From NCBI GenBank assembly GCA_035248685.1, contig DATFHF010000014.1, forward strand, positions 22,231 to 86,230: 64,000 nt of DNA, given 5' to 3'. Of this stretch, positions 1-9,173 are shown one piece after another (position 1 is the stretch's first letter; each line of letters begins with the position of its first letter). The translations under genes and the position numbers were made by a program. The DNA comes from Jatrophihabitans_A sp035248685. Its GTDB lineage: Bacteria; Actinomycetota; Actinomycetes; Mycobacteriales; Jatrophihabitantaceae. The notes under the pieces were generated by a model that was given only the letters and a program-made list of their open reading frames with translations, was not told the DNA's origin and ran no database searches.

Positions 1-912
1 ATCGCCGTGGACGTCGGCGGCACCGGCATCAAGGCGGCCCTGTGCGGACCCGACGGCGGGTTGATCCTGGCCCGCCGGCTGGCCACCCCGGTCGATCGGG
101 GGGTGCCGGCCGTGCTGGCCGCAATCGCCGACGTGATCACCGAGCTAGCAGCCCAGGGCCAGCAACGTCGGCAGCCGGTGACCGGCGTCGGCCTGATCCT
201 GCCCGGCATAGTGGATCCGGCCGCCGGGATCGCCCGGTACTCCACCAACCTCGGCTGGCGAGACCTGCCGATCCGGGACGAGATCCAGGGCCGGGTGGGC
301 CTGCCGGTGGCGATCGACCACGACGTGCGAGCCGCCGGGCTGGCCGAGGCGAGCCTGGGTGCCGCCCGCGGCGTGGCCGAGGCGCTGTACCTGTCGATCG
401 GGACCGGGATCGCCGCCGCCTGCATCACCGGCGGACGGATCGTGACCGGTGCCGGTGGGTTGGCCGGCGAGATCGGCCATCTGCCGGTGCTGCCCGATGG
501 CGAGCGGTGCGCATGCGGGCAGGTCGGTTGTGCCGAGACCTACGCCAGCGGGGCCGCGCTGGCTCGCCGGTACCGGGCGGCAGGTACCGACAAGCTCGAT
601 GCCGAGCAGGTCATCGCCCGGGCGGCGGCCGGCGACCCGGTGGCCGTTCGGGTGTTCCAAGAGGCGATAACCGCACTGGCCCGGGCGCTGATCAACTACA
701 CCTTGCTGTTCGATCCGGCCCTGATCGTGGTGGGCGGTGGCCTGTCGCTGGCCGGCGCTCGGCTGCTGGATCCGCTGGCCGCCGCGATCAGCGCCGGCTT
801 GGCTTGGCGCTGCGCTCCGGCGCTGGTGCCGGCTCAGTTCGGTGCCGACTCCGGCCGGCTGGGCGCCGTCCTGATCGGCCGGCAGGCAGCTTCCCGGGGC
901 GCCGGCAACTAA
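1..912 (+). CDS. ROK-family sugar kinase (glucokinase-like), 5' end cut by window edge
   Basis: The reading frame is already open at base 1 (IAVDVGGTGIKAAL), so the true start lies upstream; the GTG at 7 would cut into the ATP-binding motif. Seen: the N-terminal phosphate motif DVGGTG, an Asp-containing IDHDV segment about 105 residues in (the expected catalytic base region), GEIGH, and the ROK zinc signature CACGQVGCAE. ROK kinases with this zinc motif phosphorylate glucose, N-acetylglucosamine or N-acetylmannosamine in the cytosol; the sugar cannot be told here. ROK repressors carry an N-terminal helix-turn-helix, which would have to lie upstream, so a regulator is not fully excluded. The gene is followed after 10 bases by a trehalose-phosphatase gene. 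Confidence 0.88.
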   Translation: MAVDVGGTGIKAALCGPDGGLILARRLATPVDRGVPAVLAAIADVITELAAQGQQRRQPVTGVGLILPGIVDPAAGIARYSTNLGWRDLPIRDEIQGRVGLPVAIDHDVRAAGLAEASLGAARGVAEALYLSIGTGIAAACITGGRIVTGAGGLAGEIGHLPVLPDGERCACGQVGCAETYASGAALARRYRAAGTDKLDAEQVIARAAAGDPVAVRVFQEAITALARALINYTLLFDPALIVVGGGLSLAGARLLDPLAAAISAGLAWRCAPALVPAQFGADSGRLGAVLIGRQAASRGAGN

Positions 913-915
913 CCT
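910..915 (+). promoter_or_regulatory. -10 box of a leaderless promoter for otsB
   Basis: TAACCT lies seven bases before ATG 923 and overlaps the stop codon of the upstream kinase gene. This is the spacing expected when transcription begins at the start codon. No good -35 was identified. Confidence 0.45.
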
Positions 916-922
916 GCCAACC

Positions 923-1702
923 ATGACCCAGCCCGACCCGGATCGACTTCGGCCGATAGCGGCGAACCTGGTCGGGGCGCTGATCGCGCTGGACTTCGAC
1001 GGGACGCTGGCCCCGATCGTGCCGGACCCGACGACCTCCCGTCCGGTGCCCGGCGTGGTGGCCACCCTGCATGAGCTGGCCGAGGCCGGCGCCCGGATCG
1101 CGATCGTCACCGGCCGGAACGCCGAGACCGTGCTTGCGCTGAGTGCCGAACTGGCCGGCATCGAGGGCCTGCTGATCAGCGGGTTGCACGGTGCCGAGAC
1201 CTGGCAGCACGGCCGGCTGGTCACCCAGCCGGAGCCGGCCGGGATCGCCGAGCTGCGGGCCGCGCTGCCGGCGCTGCTGCCGCACGACGTCTGGCTGGAG
1301 GACAAGCGATTGTCGCTGGTCGTGCACACCCGGCAGGCCGCCGATCCGGAGCAGGCGTTTGCCACTCTGTGCGAGCCGGTCAGCCGGCTAGCCGCCCAGC
1401 ACGGCCTGGAAACCCACCCGGGCAAGCAGGTGCTCGAGCTCCGGATGCCCGGGCCGTCCAAGGCCACCGCACTGGACTCGCTGCTCACCGACCGCACCCC
1501 GGCCGCGCTGTTCGCCGGCGACGATCTCGGCGATCTGCCGGCGGTGACCGCGCTGCGCGCCTGGTCCGAACGAACCGGACGGCCCGGCTACGCGATCGCG
1601 GTCGGCGAGGTGGCGGAGCTAGCCGAGGTAGCCGACGGCCGGCTGGACACCCCCGCCGAACTGGCGATCGTGCTCGCCGGCCTACTGCCCGCGCACCGCT
1701 AG
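923..1702 (+). CDS. otsB: Trehalose-6-phosphate phosphatase
   Basis: A 259-residue cytosolic HAD-superfamily phosphatase that dephosphorylates trehalose-6-phosphate, the last step of the OtsA/OtsB route. Seen: catalytic motif I LDFDGTLAPI with the nucleophile and acid/base Asp near residues 24-26, a motif II-like IVTGRN around 60, a conserved LEDKRLSLVVH segment near 120, and the late metal motif FAGDDLGD near 195. Length fits the family. The ATG at 923 has no Shine-Dalgarno sequence but has a -10 box seven bases upstream, so it is probably leaderless. No otsA is seen in this window. Confidence 0.88.
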   Translation: MTQPDPDRLRPIAANLVGALIALDFDGTLAPIVPDPTTSRPVPGVVATLHELAEAGARIAIVTGRNAETVLALSAELAGIEGLLISGLHGAETWQHGRLVTQPEPAGIAELRAALPALLPHDVWLEDKRLSLVVHTRQAADPEQAFATLCEPVSRLAAQHGLETHPGKQVLELRMPGPSKATALDSLLTDRTPAALFAGDDLGDLPAVTALRAWSERTGRPGYAIAVGEVAELAEVADGRLDTPAELAIVLAGLLPAHR

Positions 1703-1772
1703 CTGGCCGACACCTGAGCCCCAGGGCCGCCCGGTCGCCGAAATTGTCCGATGGTTCTGTTTGGATAGGAAC

Positions 1773-2798
1773 ATGGTTGCCAATAGCGCGCACACCGACC
1801 CCAAGCCTGCCCATCCGTCGGAAAGGCCGGACGGCCGGATCGTGGTGGACAACCTCACCAAGGTCTTCGGCACCCAGCGGGCAGTCGACTCGCTGAGCTT
1901 CACCGTCGAGCCGGGCTCGGTGACCGGATTCCTCGGACCCAATGGCGCCGGCAAGACCACCACCTTGCGGATGCTGCTCGGCCTGGTGGAGCCCACCTCG
2001 GGCAACGCCACCATCAACGGAGTGCGCTACCGGACGCTGGCTAAGCCGCTGCAGACCGTCGGCGCCGCGCTGGAAGCGGCCAGCTTCCACCCCGCGCACA
2101 CCGGCCGGCAGCACCTGCGGATCTACTGCGCCGCGGCCGGCCTGCCGGCCGAACGCGCCGACGAGGTGCTGCACCTGGTCGGCTTGGCCGGCGATGCCAA
2201 GAAGAAGACCAAGGGCTACTCGATGGGCATGCGGCAGCGGCTAGCACTCGCGGCAACCCTGCTCGGCGATCCCCGGGTGCTGATCCTGGACGAACCGGCC
2301 AACGGCCTGGATCCGGAAGGGATCCGGTGGCTGCGCGGCTTCTTCCGCCACCTTGCCGCCGAAGGCCGCACCATCCTGGTGTCCAGCCACCAGCTGTCCG
2401 AGGTGCAGGAGGTGGCCGACCGGGCGGTCATCCTCAACCGCGGTCGACTGGTCAAGGCCGGTAGCATGGCCGAGCTGTCGGCCGGCACCAGCACCGCGAT
2501 CGTGCGCGGCCCAGACCTCGGGCCGTTGGTACCCGCACTGCAACAGCTTGGGCTGTCTGGCACCACTGAGCCGGACGGGTCGCTGCGGGTGCAAACCGAG
2601 AACCTGGCTCAGGTCGGCAATGCCGCCTTTGTCAATCGGGTCGAACTGCACGAATTGAGTCTCGAGGAATTCGATCTGGAAAGGCTGTTCTTCTCCTTGA
2701 CCGAAGGCGCGTACCAGGCGCAGAGCTTGGACCAGGTACCGCCACCGCTACCCGGACAACCACCGACCGGACCTGGCCACCGCACGGGGGCACGCTGA
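1773..2798 (+). CDS. ABC transporter ATP-binding protein
   Basis: ATPase subunit of a type-2 exporter. Seen: Walker A GPNGAGKTT, signature-like KGYSMGMRQRL, Walker B VLILDEPANGLDP, and the switch histidine in LVSSHQLSE. About 100 C-terminal residues follow the ATPase core, as is common in actinobacterial exporters of the BcrA/DrrA type. The ATG at 1773 is preferred over an in-frame TTG at 1761 because it has AGGA just upstream. Its stop overlaps the permease start by one base (TGATG), so the two subunits should be translationally coupled. Substrate unknown; drug or peptide export and ABC-2 lipid transport are all possible. Confidence 0.9.
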   Translation: MVANSAHTDPKPAHPSERPDGRIVVDNLTKVFGTQRAVDSLSFTVEPGSVTGFLGPNGAGKTTTLRMLLGLVEPTSGNATINGVRYRTLAKPLQTVGAALEAASFHPAHTGRQHLRIYCAAAGLPAERADEVLHLVGLAGDAKKKTKGYSMGMRQRLALAATLLGDPRVLILDEPANGLDPEGIRWLRGFFRHLAAEGRTILVSSHQLSEVQEVADRAVILNRGRLVKAGSMAELSAGTSTAIVRGPDLGPLVPALQQLGLSGTTEPDGSLRVQTENLAQVGNAAFVNRVELHELSLEEFDLERLFFSLTEGAYQAQSLDQVPPPLPGQPPTGPGHRTGAR

Positions 2799-3562
2799 TG
2801 TTGAACCTCATGAAGTCCGAGATCTTGAAGGTGCGCAGCACCCAGGTGTGGTTCTGGATGCTGGTGCTGGCAGTCGCCCTCACCGGGCTGACCTGTGCCG
2901 GTGAGTTGTCCGGCGTCCATTCGCACGAACCGTCGGAGTCCGTCGACTACTTCAACATCCTCAAGCCGTTCTGGCTGACCGGCGTGGCACTGCTGGTGCT
3001 CGGGCTGCTCGGGCTGACCACCGAGTATCGGCACAAGACGATCACGCCGACGCTGCTGGCGACGCCCAACCGGCTACAACTACTGCTCGGCAAGACGGTC
3101 GCCTACGGCATTCTCTCGGTCCTGTACAGCACGGTCTGTGTTGTCGTCAACGTCGTCATGGCGAGTATCTGGTTGTCGGCGCTATCGGTACCGGTCAAGT
3201 TCGGCGGTGAGGTTCCCAGCGGCCTGCTGCGTTCCTTCCTCTCACTTCTGCTATTGGGCCTGTTCGGTCTCGGCCTCGGTCTTCTGGTACGCAACCAGGC
3301 CGCCGCCATGGTGATCGGGTTGGCCTACCTCTTCGTCCTCAACTTCATCCTCGCCGGGATCCCATTCGTGCGAAAAGCCTGGCCGTACGAACCGGGCGGC
3401 GCCTTTATCCAGTTGATCCGGAGCACCAGGCGCGACGATATGAATCTCCCGTCTGACGTGCACCAATACGCCCCGGCCGTCGCCGGGTTGATCCTCCTGG
3501 GCTGGTCGGTGATTTTGCTGGCGTTGGGGTACGTGGTGAGCCTTCGCCGCGACGTGAGCTGA
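2798..3562 (+). CDS. ABC-2 type transporter permease
   Basis: A 254-residue integral membrane protein with about six hydrophobic segments (near residues 20-40, 60-85, 105-130, 145-170, 175-200 and 225-248). It starts with an SEILKVRST motif typical of ABC-2 permeases, where the first helix packs against the ATPase. It partners the ATPase encoded immediately upstream with a one-base overlap. No substrate-binding protein is encoded nearby, which fits an exporter. Confidence 0.86.
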   Translation: MLNLMKSEILKVRSTQVWFWMLVLAVALTGLTCAGELSGVHSHEPSESVDYFNILKPFWLTGVALLVLGLLGLTTEYRHKTITPTLLATPNRLQLLLGKTVAYGILSVLYSTVCVVVNVVMASIWLSALSVPVKFGGEVPSGLLRSFLSLLLLGLFGLGLGLLVRNQAAAMVIGLAYLFVLNFILAGIPFVRKAWPYEPGGAFIQLIRSTRRDDMNLPSDVHQYAPAVAGLILLGWSVILLALGYVVSLRRDVS

Positions 3563-3772
3563 GCCGGCATCGAGCGGCCCGCCGGACGCTTGTGAGTAAC
3601 CGCACACATTCGGCCGGCCGGTTCCAGCGTCCGTGCTGCTGCTACCCAGGCGCACGCGTAGGCTTGATTACGGGTCGGGTCAGGCTGGTCGGGCAGGTAA
3701 CGCTGGGAGTTGCTGCCGATCGACCGTGCCCGGCCCGCCGGGTTACGCACTGAAGAGAAGGTGGCAGACAAC

Positions 3773-6700
3773 GTGACCGCGCAGTCCTCGAGCGGCAGTG
3801 AATCGTCCGCAGCCCGACCGGATTTCGGGGCCAACGAGTGGCTCGTCGAGGAGATGTACGAGCGGTACCTCGCCGACCCGAACGCGGTGGACGCAGCCTG
3901 GCACGACTTCTTCGCCGACTACCGCCCCTCGATCAGCCCGGCCACCAGCGCGCCGCCCCGGGCCGCCAGCGAGGAGCCGCCGGTCGAGCCGGCCACCGAA
4001 CTGCGGACATCGGCCGGCCAGTCGGAAGAGCGGCCACCTGAGCGCACCGCGGCACACCGCCAGCCCGAGCCGGAACCACCGGCGACCAGCAATGGCCGCG
4101 CTGCCGGCGTCGCACCGGCCACCGACCGGCCGACCGAACCGGTACCGACCACCCAACCGGCTCCGGCTCCGGCGAAGCCGACCGAGCCCGCCAACCGGCC
4201 CGCCTGGACCAGCCCGTCGGTAGCCCCGACCGCGACCGACGAGACCGCGCTGACCGTCCTGCGTGGCGCACCGGCCAAGGTGGTCACCAACATGCAGGCC
4301 TCGTTGGAGATCCCGACCGCCACCAGCGTGCGGGCGGTGCCGGCCAAGCTGATCGCCGACAACCGGATCATCATCAACAACCACCTGCGTCGGGCGCGCG
4401 GCGGCAAGGTCAGCTTCACCCACATCATCGGCTACGCCGTGGTGCGGGCACTGCACGACTTCCCGGAGATGAACAACTCCTTCGCGCTCACCGCCGAGGG
4501 CAAGCCGGCCGTGGTGCGACCCGAGCACGTCAACTTCGGCCTGGCCATCGACCTGCCCGGCAAGGACGGTGGCCGCGCGCTGGTGGTGGCCGCCATCAAG
4601 ACCGCCGAGCAGATGGATTTCGCCACCTTCTGGGGCGCCTACGAGGACATCATCCGGCGGGCCAGGGCGGGCAAGCTCACCACCGACGACTTCGTCGGAT
4701 CCACCATCAGCCTGACCAATCCCGGCACCATCGGCACCAACCACTCGGTGCCGCGGCTGATGCAGGGCCAGGGCACCATCATCGGCGTCGGAGCGATGGA
4801 GTACCCGGCCGAGTTCAGCGGCATGCATCCCGACGCGCTGGCCGACATGGGCATCTCGCGGACCATGACGCTGACTTCGACCTACGACCACCGGATCATC
4901 CAGGGCGCGCAGTCCGGGGAGTTCCTGCGCCGAATCCACCAGCTACTGCTCGGTGAAGACCACTTCTACTACGACATTTTCCGCTCGCTGCGGATCCCGT
5001 ACGAGCCGGCGATCTGGTTGACCGACCGGGAGTTCAGCCACGAGGGCCAGATCGACAAGGCCGCTCGGGTGATCGAGCTGATCAACGCCTACCGCACGTC
5101 CGGCCACCTGATGGCCGACACCGATCCGCTGGAGTTCAAGATCCGCACCCACCCGGATCTCGACATCACCAAGCACGGGTTGACGCTGTGGGATCTGGAC
5201 CGCGAGTTTCCGGTGGGCGGCTTCGCCGGCAACAAGCTGATGAAGCTGCGCGACATCCTGGGCGTGCTGCGCGATGCCTACTGCCGCCGGGTCGGTGTGG
5301 AGTACATGCACATCATCGATCCGGAAGAGCGCGCCTGGATCCAGCAGAACATCGAGGTGAAGAACGACGCGCCGACCCGCGAGGAGCAGAAGCACATCCT
5401 GTCCCGGCTGAACGTGGCCGAGGCGTTCGAGACGTTCCTTCAGACCAAGTACGTCGGGCAGAAGCGGTTCAGCCTGGAAGGCGCCGAGACGGTGATCGCG
5501 CTGCTGGACGCGGTGCTGGACGCCTCAGCCGCAGCCGGGCTGGACGAGGTGGTCATCGGAATGCCGCACCGGGGACGGCTGAACGTGCTGGCCAACATCG
5601 TCGGCAAGCCGTACGCCAAGATCTTCAACGAGTTCGAGGGCAACATCGACCCCGGTACCGCCCAGGGCTCCGGTGACGTGAAGTACCACCTGGGCGCGCA
5701 CGGCACGTACCGCAACCCGGCCGGCGACACCATCGCCGTCGAGCTCACCGCGAACCCGTCCCACCTGGAAGCAGTCAACCCGGTGCTGGAAGGAATCGTG
5801 CGTGCCAAGCAGGACATTCTCGATAAGGGCGAGGACGGTTTTACCGTGCTGCCGCTGCTGCTGCACGGTGACGCGGCCTTCGCCGGGCAGGGCGTGGTGG
5901 CCGAGACGCTGAACCTGTCGCAGCTGCGCGGCTACCGCACCGGCGGCACCGTGCACGTGGTGGTGAACAACCAGGTCGGCTTCACCACCTCGCCGGCGCA
6001 GTCTCGATCGAGCTTGTATTGCACCGATATCGCGCGGATGATCTCGGCGCCGATCTTCCACGTCAACGGTGACGACCCGGAGGCCTGCGTGCGGGTCGCC
6101 AGGCTCGCGGTCGAGTATCGCCTGCAATTCAAGAAGGATGTCGTCATCGACATGGTCTGCTACCGGCGGCGTGGGCACAACGAGGCGGACAACCCCTCGT
6201 TCACCCAGCCGTTGATGTACGACATCATCGACAACAAGCGCAGCGTGCGAAAGCTGTACACCGAGGCGCTGATCGGTCGCGGTGACATCACCATGGCCGA
6301 CGCCGAGGAAGCGTTGAAGGACTTCCAGGCCCAGTTGGAGAAGGTCTTCGTCGAGACCAGGGACGCGTCCAACAAGCCGCGGCGCGAACCGGTGATGGAA
6401 AGCGGTTCGGACGTGCCCGCGCCTTCGACGGCGATACCGGCCGAGGTCATCAAGACCATCGGCGAGCTGTACGCCAACCACCCGGCCGGCTTCGCCATCC
6501 ACCCCAGGCTGAAGCCGCAGATCGATCGGCGGGTCGCCCAGACCAGCGCCGGGGACGTCGACTGGGCCACCGCGGAGCTGCTCGCCTTCGGCTCGCTCAC
6601 CCTGGACGGTCGGCCGGTCCGGTTGGCTGGGCAGGACTCCCGCCGAGGCACCTTCACCCAACGGCACGCGGTGCTGATCGACCGCAACACCGGCGAGGAA

Positions 6701-7585
6701 TACACGCCGCTGCGGCACATTCCGGGCGCCAAGGCACCGTTCCGCGCCTATGACTCGCTGCTGTCGGAGTATGCAGCGATGGGCTTCGAGTACGGCTACT
6801 CGGTGGCCAACTCCGAGGCGTTGGTGGTGTGGGAGGCGCAGTTCGGTGACTTCGCCGACGGGGCGCAGACCATCATCGACGAGTTCATCGCCTCCGGTGA
6901 GGCCAAGTGGGGTCAGCGCTCGTCGGTGACGCTGCTGCTGCCGCACGGCTATGAAGGACAGGGCCCGGACCACTCGTCCGGACGGCCGGAGCGCTTCCTT
7001 CAGTTGGCCGCGGAGAACAACATGACGGTGGCCATTTGCTCTTCGCCGGCCAACTACTTCCACCTGTTGCGCCGGCAGGCGCTCAGCGGCCTGCACCGGC
7101 CACTGATCGCCTTCACTCCCAAGTCGTTGCTGCGGCTCAAGGCCGCGGTCAGCCAGTTGGAGGAGTTCACCAGCGGGTCGTTCCGTCCGGTGATCGGCGA
7201 CAGTGCGGCCGATCCGGCCAAGGTGGGCCGCGTGATCCTATGCAGCGGCAAGATCTACTACGACCTGTTCGCCGCCCGGGCCGCCGCCGAGCGCGACGAC
7301 GTAGCGATCGTCCGAGTCGAGCAGCTCTACCCGCTGCCCGGTGACGAGATCGCCGCCGAGCTGGCCAAGTACCCGCAAGCGCAACTGATCTGGGCGCAGG
7401 AGGAGCCTGCCAACCAGGGCGGTTACCCGTTCATGGCGCTGAACCTGCCGGAACGGCTGGCCGAGCACGGTGACACCAGGCTGCTGTACCGGGCATCGCG
7501 GAAGGCCTCGGCCTCCCCCGCCGTCGGGTCGGCCAGCGTGCACGAGGACCAACAGCGCGAAGTCATCGCCACCGCGTTGGGATAG
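3773..7585 (+). CDS. kgd: Multifunctional 2-oxoglutarate metabolism enzyme (fused E2-E1, Kgd/OdhA type)
   Basis: A 1270-residue cytosolic TCA-cycle enzyme that fuses an acyltransferase (E2-like) domain to the ThDP-dependent 2-oxoglutarate dehydrogenase/decarboxylase. Seen in order: a short N-terminal E1 segment with GANEWLVEEMYERYL, a Pro/Ala/Thr-rich linker (about residues 40-160), the E2 catalytic domain ending in the active-site motif TYDHRIIQGA, then E1 with GMPHRGRLNVLANI, GDAAFAGQGVVAETLN and RRGHNEADNP. This fusion is an actinobacterial hallmark. The start is uncertain: GTG at 3773 has AAGGTGG eight bases upstream, while GTG 3761 and TTG 3710 are in frame but poorly supported. It stands alone as a single-gene unit. 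Confidence 0.95.
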   Translation: MTAQSSSGSESSAARPDFGANEWLVEEMYERYLADPNAVDAAWHDFFADYRPSISPATSAPPRAASEEPPVEPATELRTSAGQSEERPPERTAAHRQPEPEPPATSNGRAAGVAPATDRPTEPVPTTQPAPAPAKPTEPANRPAWTSPSVAPTATDETALTVLRGAPAKVVTNMQASLEIPTATSVRAVPAKLIADNRIIINNHLRRARGGKVSFTHIIGYAVVRALHDFPEMNNSFALTAEGKPAVVRPEHVNFGLAIDLPGKDGGRALVVAAIKTAEQMDFATFWGAYEDIIRRARAGKLTTDDFVGSTISLTNPGTIGTNHSVPRLMQGQGTIIGVGAMEYPAEFSGMHPDALADMGISRTMTLTSTYDHRIIQGAQSGEFLRRIHQLLLGEDHFYYDIFRSLRIPYEPAIWLTDREFSHEGQIDKAARVIELINAYRTSGHLMADTDPLEFKIRTHPDLDITKHGLTLWDLDREFPVGGFAGNKLMKLRDILGVLRDAYCRRVGVEYMHIIDPEERAWIQQNIEVKNDAPTREEQKHILSRLNVAEAFETFLQTKYVGQKRFSLEGAETVIALLDAVLDASAAAGLDEVVIGMPHRGRLNVLANIVGKPYAKIFNEFEGNIDPGTAQGSGDVKYHLGAHGTYRNPAGDTIAVELTANPSHLEAVNPVLEGIVRAKQDILDKGEDGFTVLPLLLHGDAAFAGQGVVAETLNLSQLRGYRTGGTVHVVVNNQVGFTTSPAQSRSSLYCTDIARMISAPIFHVNGDDPEACVRVARLAVEYRLQFKKDVVIDMVCYRRRGHNEADNPSFTQPLMYDIIDNKRSVRKLYTEALIGRGDITMADAEEALKDFQAQLEKVFVETRDASNKPRREPVMESGSDVPAPSTAIPAEVIKTIGELYANHPAGFAIHPRLKPQIDRRVAQTSAGDVDWATAELLAFGSLTLDGRPVRLAGQDSRRGTFTQRHAVLIDRNTGEEYTPLRHIPGAKAPFRAYDSLLSEYAAMGFEYGYSVANSEALVVWEAQFGDFADGAQTIIDEFIASGEAKWGQRSSVTLLLPHGYEGQGPDHSSGRPERFLQLAAENNMTVAICSSPANYFHLLRRQALSGLHRPLIAFTPKSLLRLKAAVSQLEEFTSGSFRPVIGDSAADPAKVGRVILCSGKIYYDLFAARAAAERDDVAIVRVEQLYPLPGDEIAAELAKYPQAQLIWAQEEPANQGGYPFMALNLPERLAEHGDTRLLYRASRKASASPAVGSASVHEDQQREVIATALG

Positions 7586-7992
7586 CGGCCGGTCGCCGGC
7601 GCGGGCAGATCGCCGATCGGTGCGGGTGAGTCAAGACTCGATGATTTCGCTCGAAGACTGATATGCGCGGGTTCGACGAGAAAGCGCGCGATCGCCGTTC
7701 GACCGTTTGATTCCCGAAGAACCAGGAGCGTTCTACCTACGGGCCGAGGTCAGGGAGTAGCCGCGCCACGTCGCCCCACCGTCGGCCGCCGTGGTGTCGT
7801 CCGTATCTCGTGCTCAGCCGCGAGCTGCTCCCGCCGCCGGATCGCCTTAGTGCACCTGGTGCTTAGTCCAAGCCTCGGTGTGACGTACCGATCGCGGTCT
7901 AAACCTTGTGTCCTGGCCGCGGTCGGCTCTCAGGCCCGGCTTCCACATCTCCATCTAGAACGTCTCTAGCCTGGGCTGGAGCGCCCGAGCAT
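7586..7992. other. Non-coding stretch between kgd and the accessory patch
   Basis: About 400 bases follow the kgd stop before the next (convergent) gene. No supported gene, tRNA, insertion-sequence end or long hairpin was recognised. Base composition becomes more AT-rich part-way through, matching the start of the accessory region. Confidence 0.4.
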
Positions 7993-9042
7993 CTACAGCG
8001 ATTTCGCGCGTTCGCGGATACGTAGCACATCCGCGACCACAAGGTACGTCTGCACAACACAGGTGTCGACTTCGTACGTGGTGACATCGGCGTGCACGCC
8101 CTTGCTCGCGAGTTCGTTGAGCGTGTTAAGCCGGGCATCGACGTCCTGGAGGGTCGCCTGAACCACGGCGCCGTTCTCATGCTTGCCCACGGTCTCGACC
8201 ACGTACTGCAAGAGTCGGTTCACGAAGGCCGCGTCGTTCAAGAGGTGTGGCTTACCGTCCGAACCCACGACTGGCTCCGATCGAGCCGGGTAGAGCTGGT
8301 CGGCGAGCGTCTTCAGCACGCGACGGCACGAGGTAAGCGCGTGCGCACGGTCCTCGGTCCCGCCATCCTTAAGTCGGCGATAGGCCACCTGGAACTGCTC
8401 TAGCGCGGGCGGCGAAATTGTCATGAGCTGCCCGTCGACATAGGTGCGCAGCCGATCGAACACCTCCGCCGTTGCCTCGCCAAAGGTCAATTCGTGCTCG
8501 GTCTCGGTGAGGAACTCCCAGAGCCGGTCCTTGATACGCGCGAGAACGTTGTCCAGCGGGATGCGCGTAGCCAGGAGAGTCGTGCGCAGCTTCTGCTGAT
8601 CGGCCACGTGCTTGCCTAAGTCGTAGGTGTGCATGCCTGGCGGAGGCGGTACGAGCGCGGCAGCCTCCTGCTCGCGCAGCATCTCCACGGTCTCCTCGAT
8701 CTGCTGGACGCTGCTGAGGTTCGCCTCCTCCTTCTCAGGCCGGAGTCGGCGACGCGTGATGTAATCGCGGTACTCCGCTAACCACTTTTCGGTCGCCTCT
8801 GCCCCAGGGATCGTTTTGAGTAGACGCGCAGCAAGAGGCTCTCGTTGCGCGTCAGACTTGTTCTCGAACTGATTCCGGACGTCGGTTGCCTCGAGCCCAA
8901 GCCACGCAAGGGCAACGCCATCGCCGCGGAGGGATGCGATCCGCTGACAGCGCCGGACCAGGGCGGCTACCGTAATCTCGGGCGCATCGAACTGGTCCAT
9001 CGCCTCCTGGACGAGGACTGAGGCGCGGTCGAGATCTGGCAC
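7993..9042 (-). CDS. Uncharacterised helical protein with AbiTii-like N-terminus, possible defence protein
   Basis: A 349-residue protein of unknown function. Residues 1-55 (VLVQEAMDQF..VAALVRRCQRIA..ALAWLGLEATD) recall the helical AbiTii-type adaptor seen at the N-terminus of some abortive-infection proteins. The C-terminal third (LTSCRRVLKTLADQLYP ... LNELASKGVHADVT ... TYLVVADVL) recalls helical C-terminal domains of such proteins. The middle is predicted helical with no catalytic motif I can name. The GTG start is supported by a leaderless -10 box (TAAGCT) six bases upstream. It lies 131 bases downstream of, and on the same strand as, another uncharacterised gene. Codon choice is looser at third positions than in neighbours, suggesting transfer. 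The family assignment is from pattern memory only. Confidence 0.6.
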   Translation of the reverse strand: MPDLDRASVLVQEAMDQFDAPEITVAALVRRCQRIASLRGDGVALAWLGLEATDVRNQFENKSDAQREPLAARLLKTIPGAEATEKWLAEYRDYITRRRLRPEKEEANLSSVQQIEETVEMLREQEAAALVPPPPGMHTYDLGKHVADQQKLRTTLLATRIPLDNVLARIKDRLWEFLTETEHELTFGEATAEVFDRLRTYVDGQLMTISPPALEQFQVAYRRLKDGGTEDRAHALTSCRRVLKTLADQLYPARSEPVVGSDGKPHLLNDAAFVNRLLQYVVETVGKHENGAVVQATLQDVDARLNTLNELASKGVHADVTTYEVDTCVVQTYLVVADVLRIRERAKSL

Positions 9043-9048
9043 AACTCA

Positions 9049-9054
9049 AGCTTA
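9049..9054 (-). promoter_or_regulatory. -10 box of a leaderless promoter for the AbiTii-like gene
   Basis: Minus-strand TAAGCT, then a six-base spacer (TGAGTT), then GTG at 9042. If used, the gene can be expressed separately from its upstream neighbour. Confidence 0.5.
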
Positions 9055-9173
9055 TCGGCTGACGACGACACGGTTGGTGAACACTTCGGCCTCGGATCAA
9101 TCCATATCCGTTGCGGGGAGTAGGGGCCGGCCAGATTGACGGTGCGGTGTGCTTCGGGGGCGCGCCTCCGCCA

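Noticed and set aside
5525..7096. Minus-strand 523-codon open frame inside kgd
   Set aside because: It is antisense to a strongly conserved enzyme, with no ribosome site and no recognisable domain.
7586..7992. tRNA or phage attachment site at the left edge of the accessory patch
   Set aside because: The TTCGACC and TTGATTCCC strings look tRNA-like, but no cloverleaf could be folded, and no integrase gene or matching direct repeat was found.
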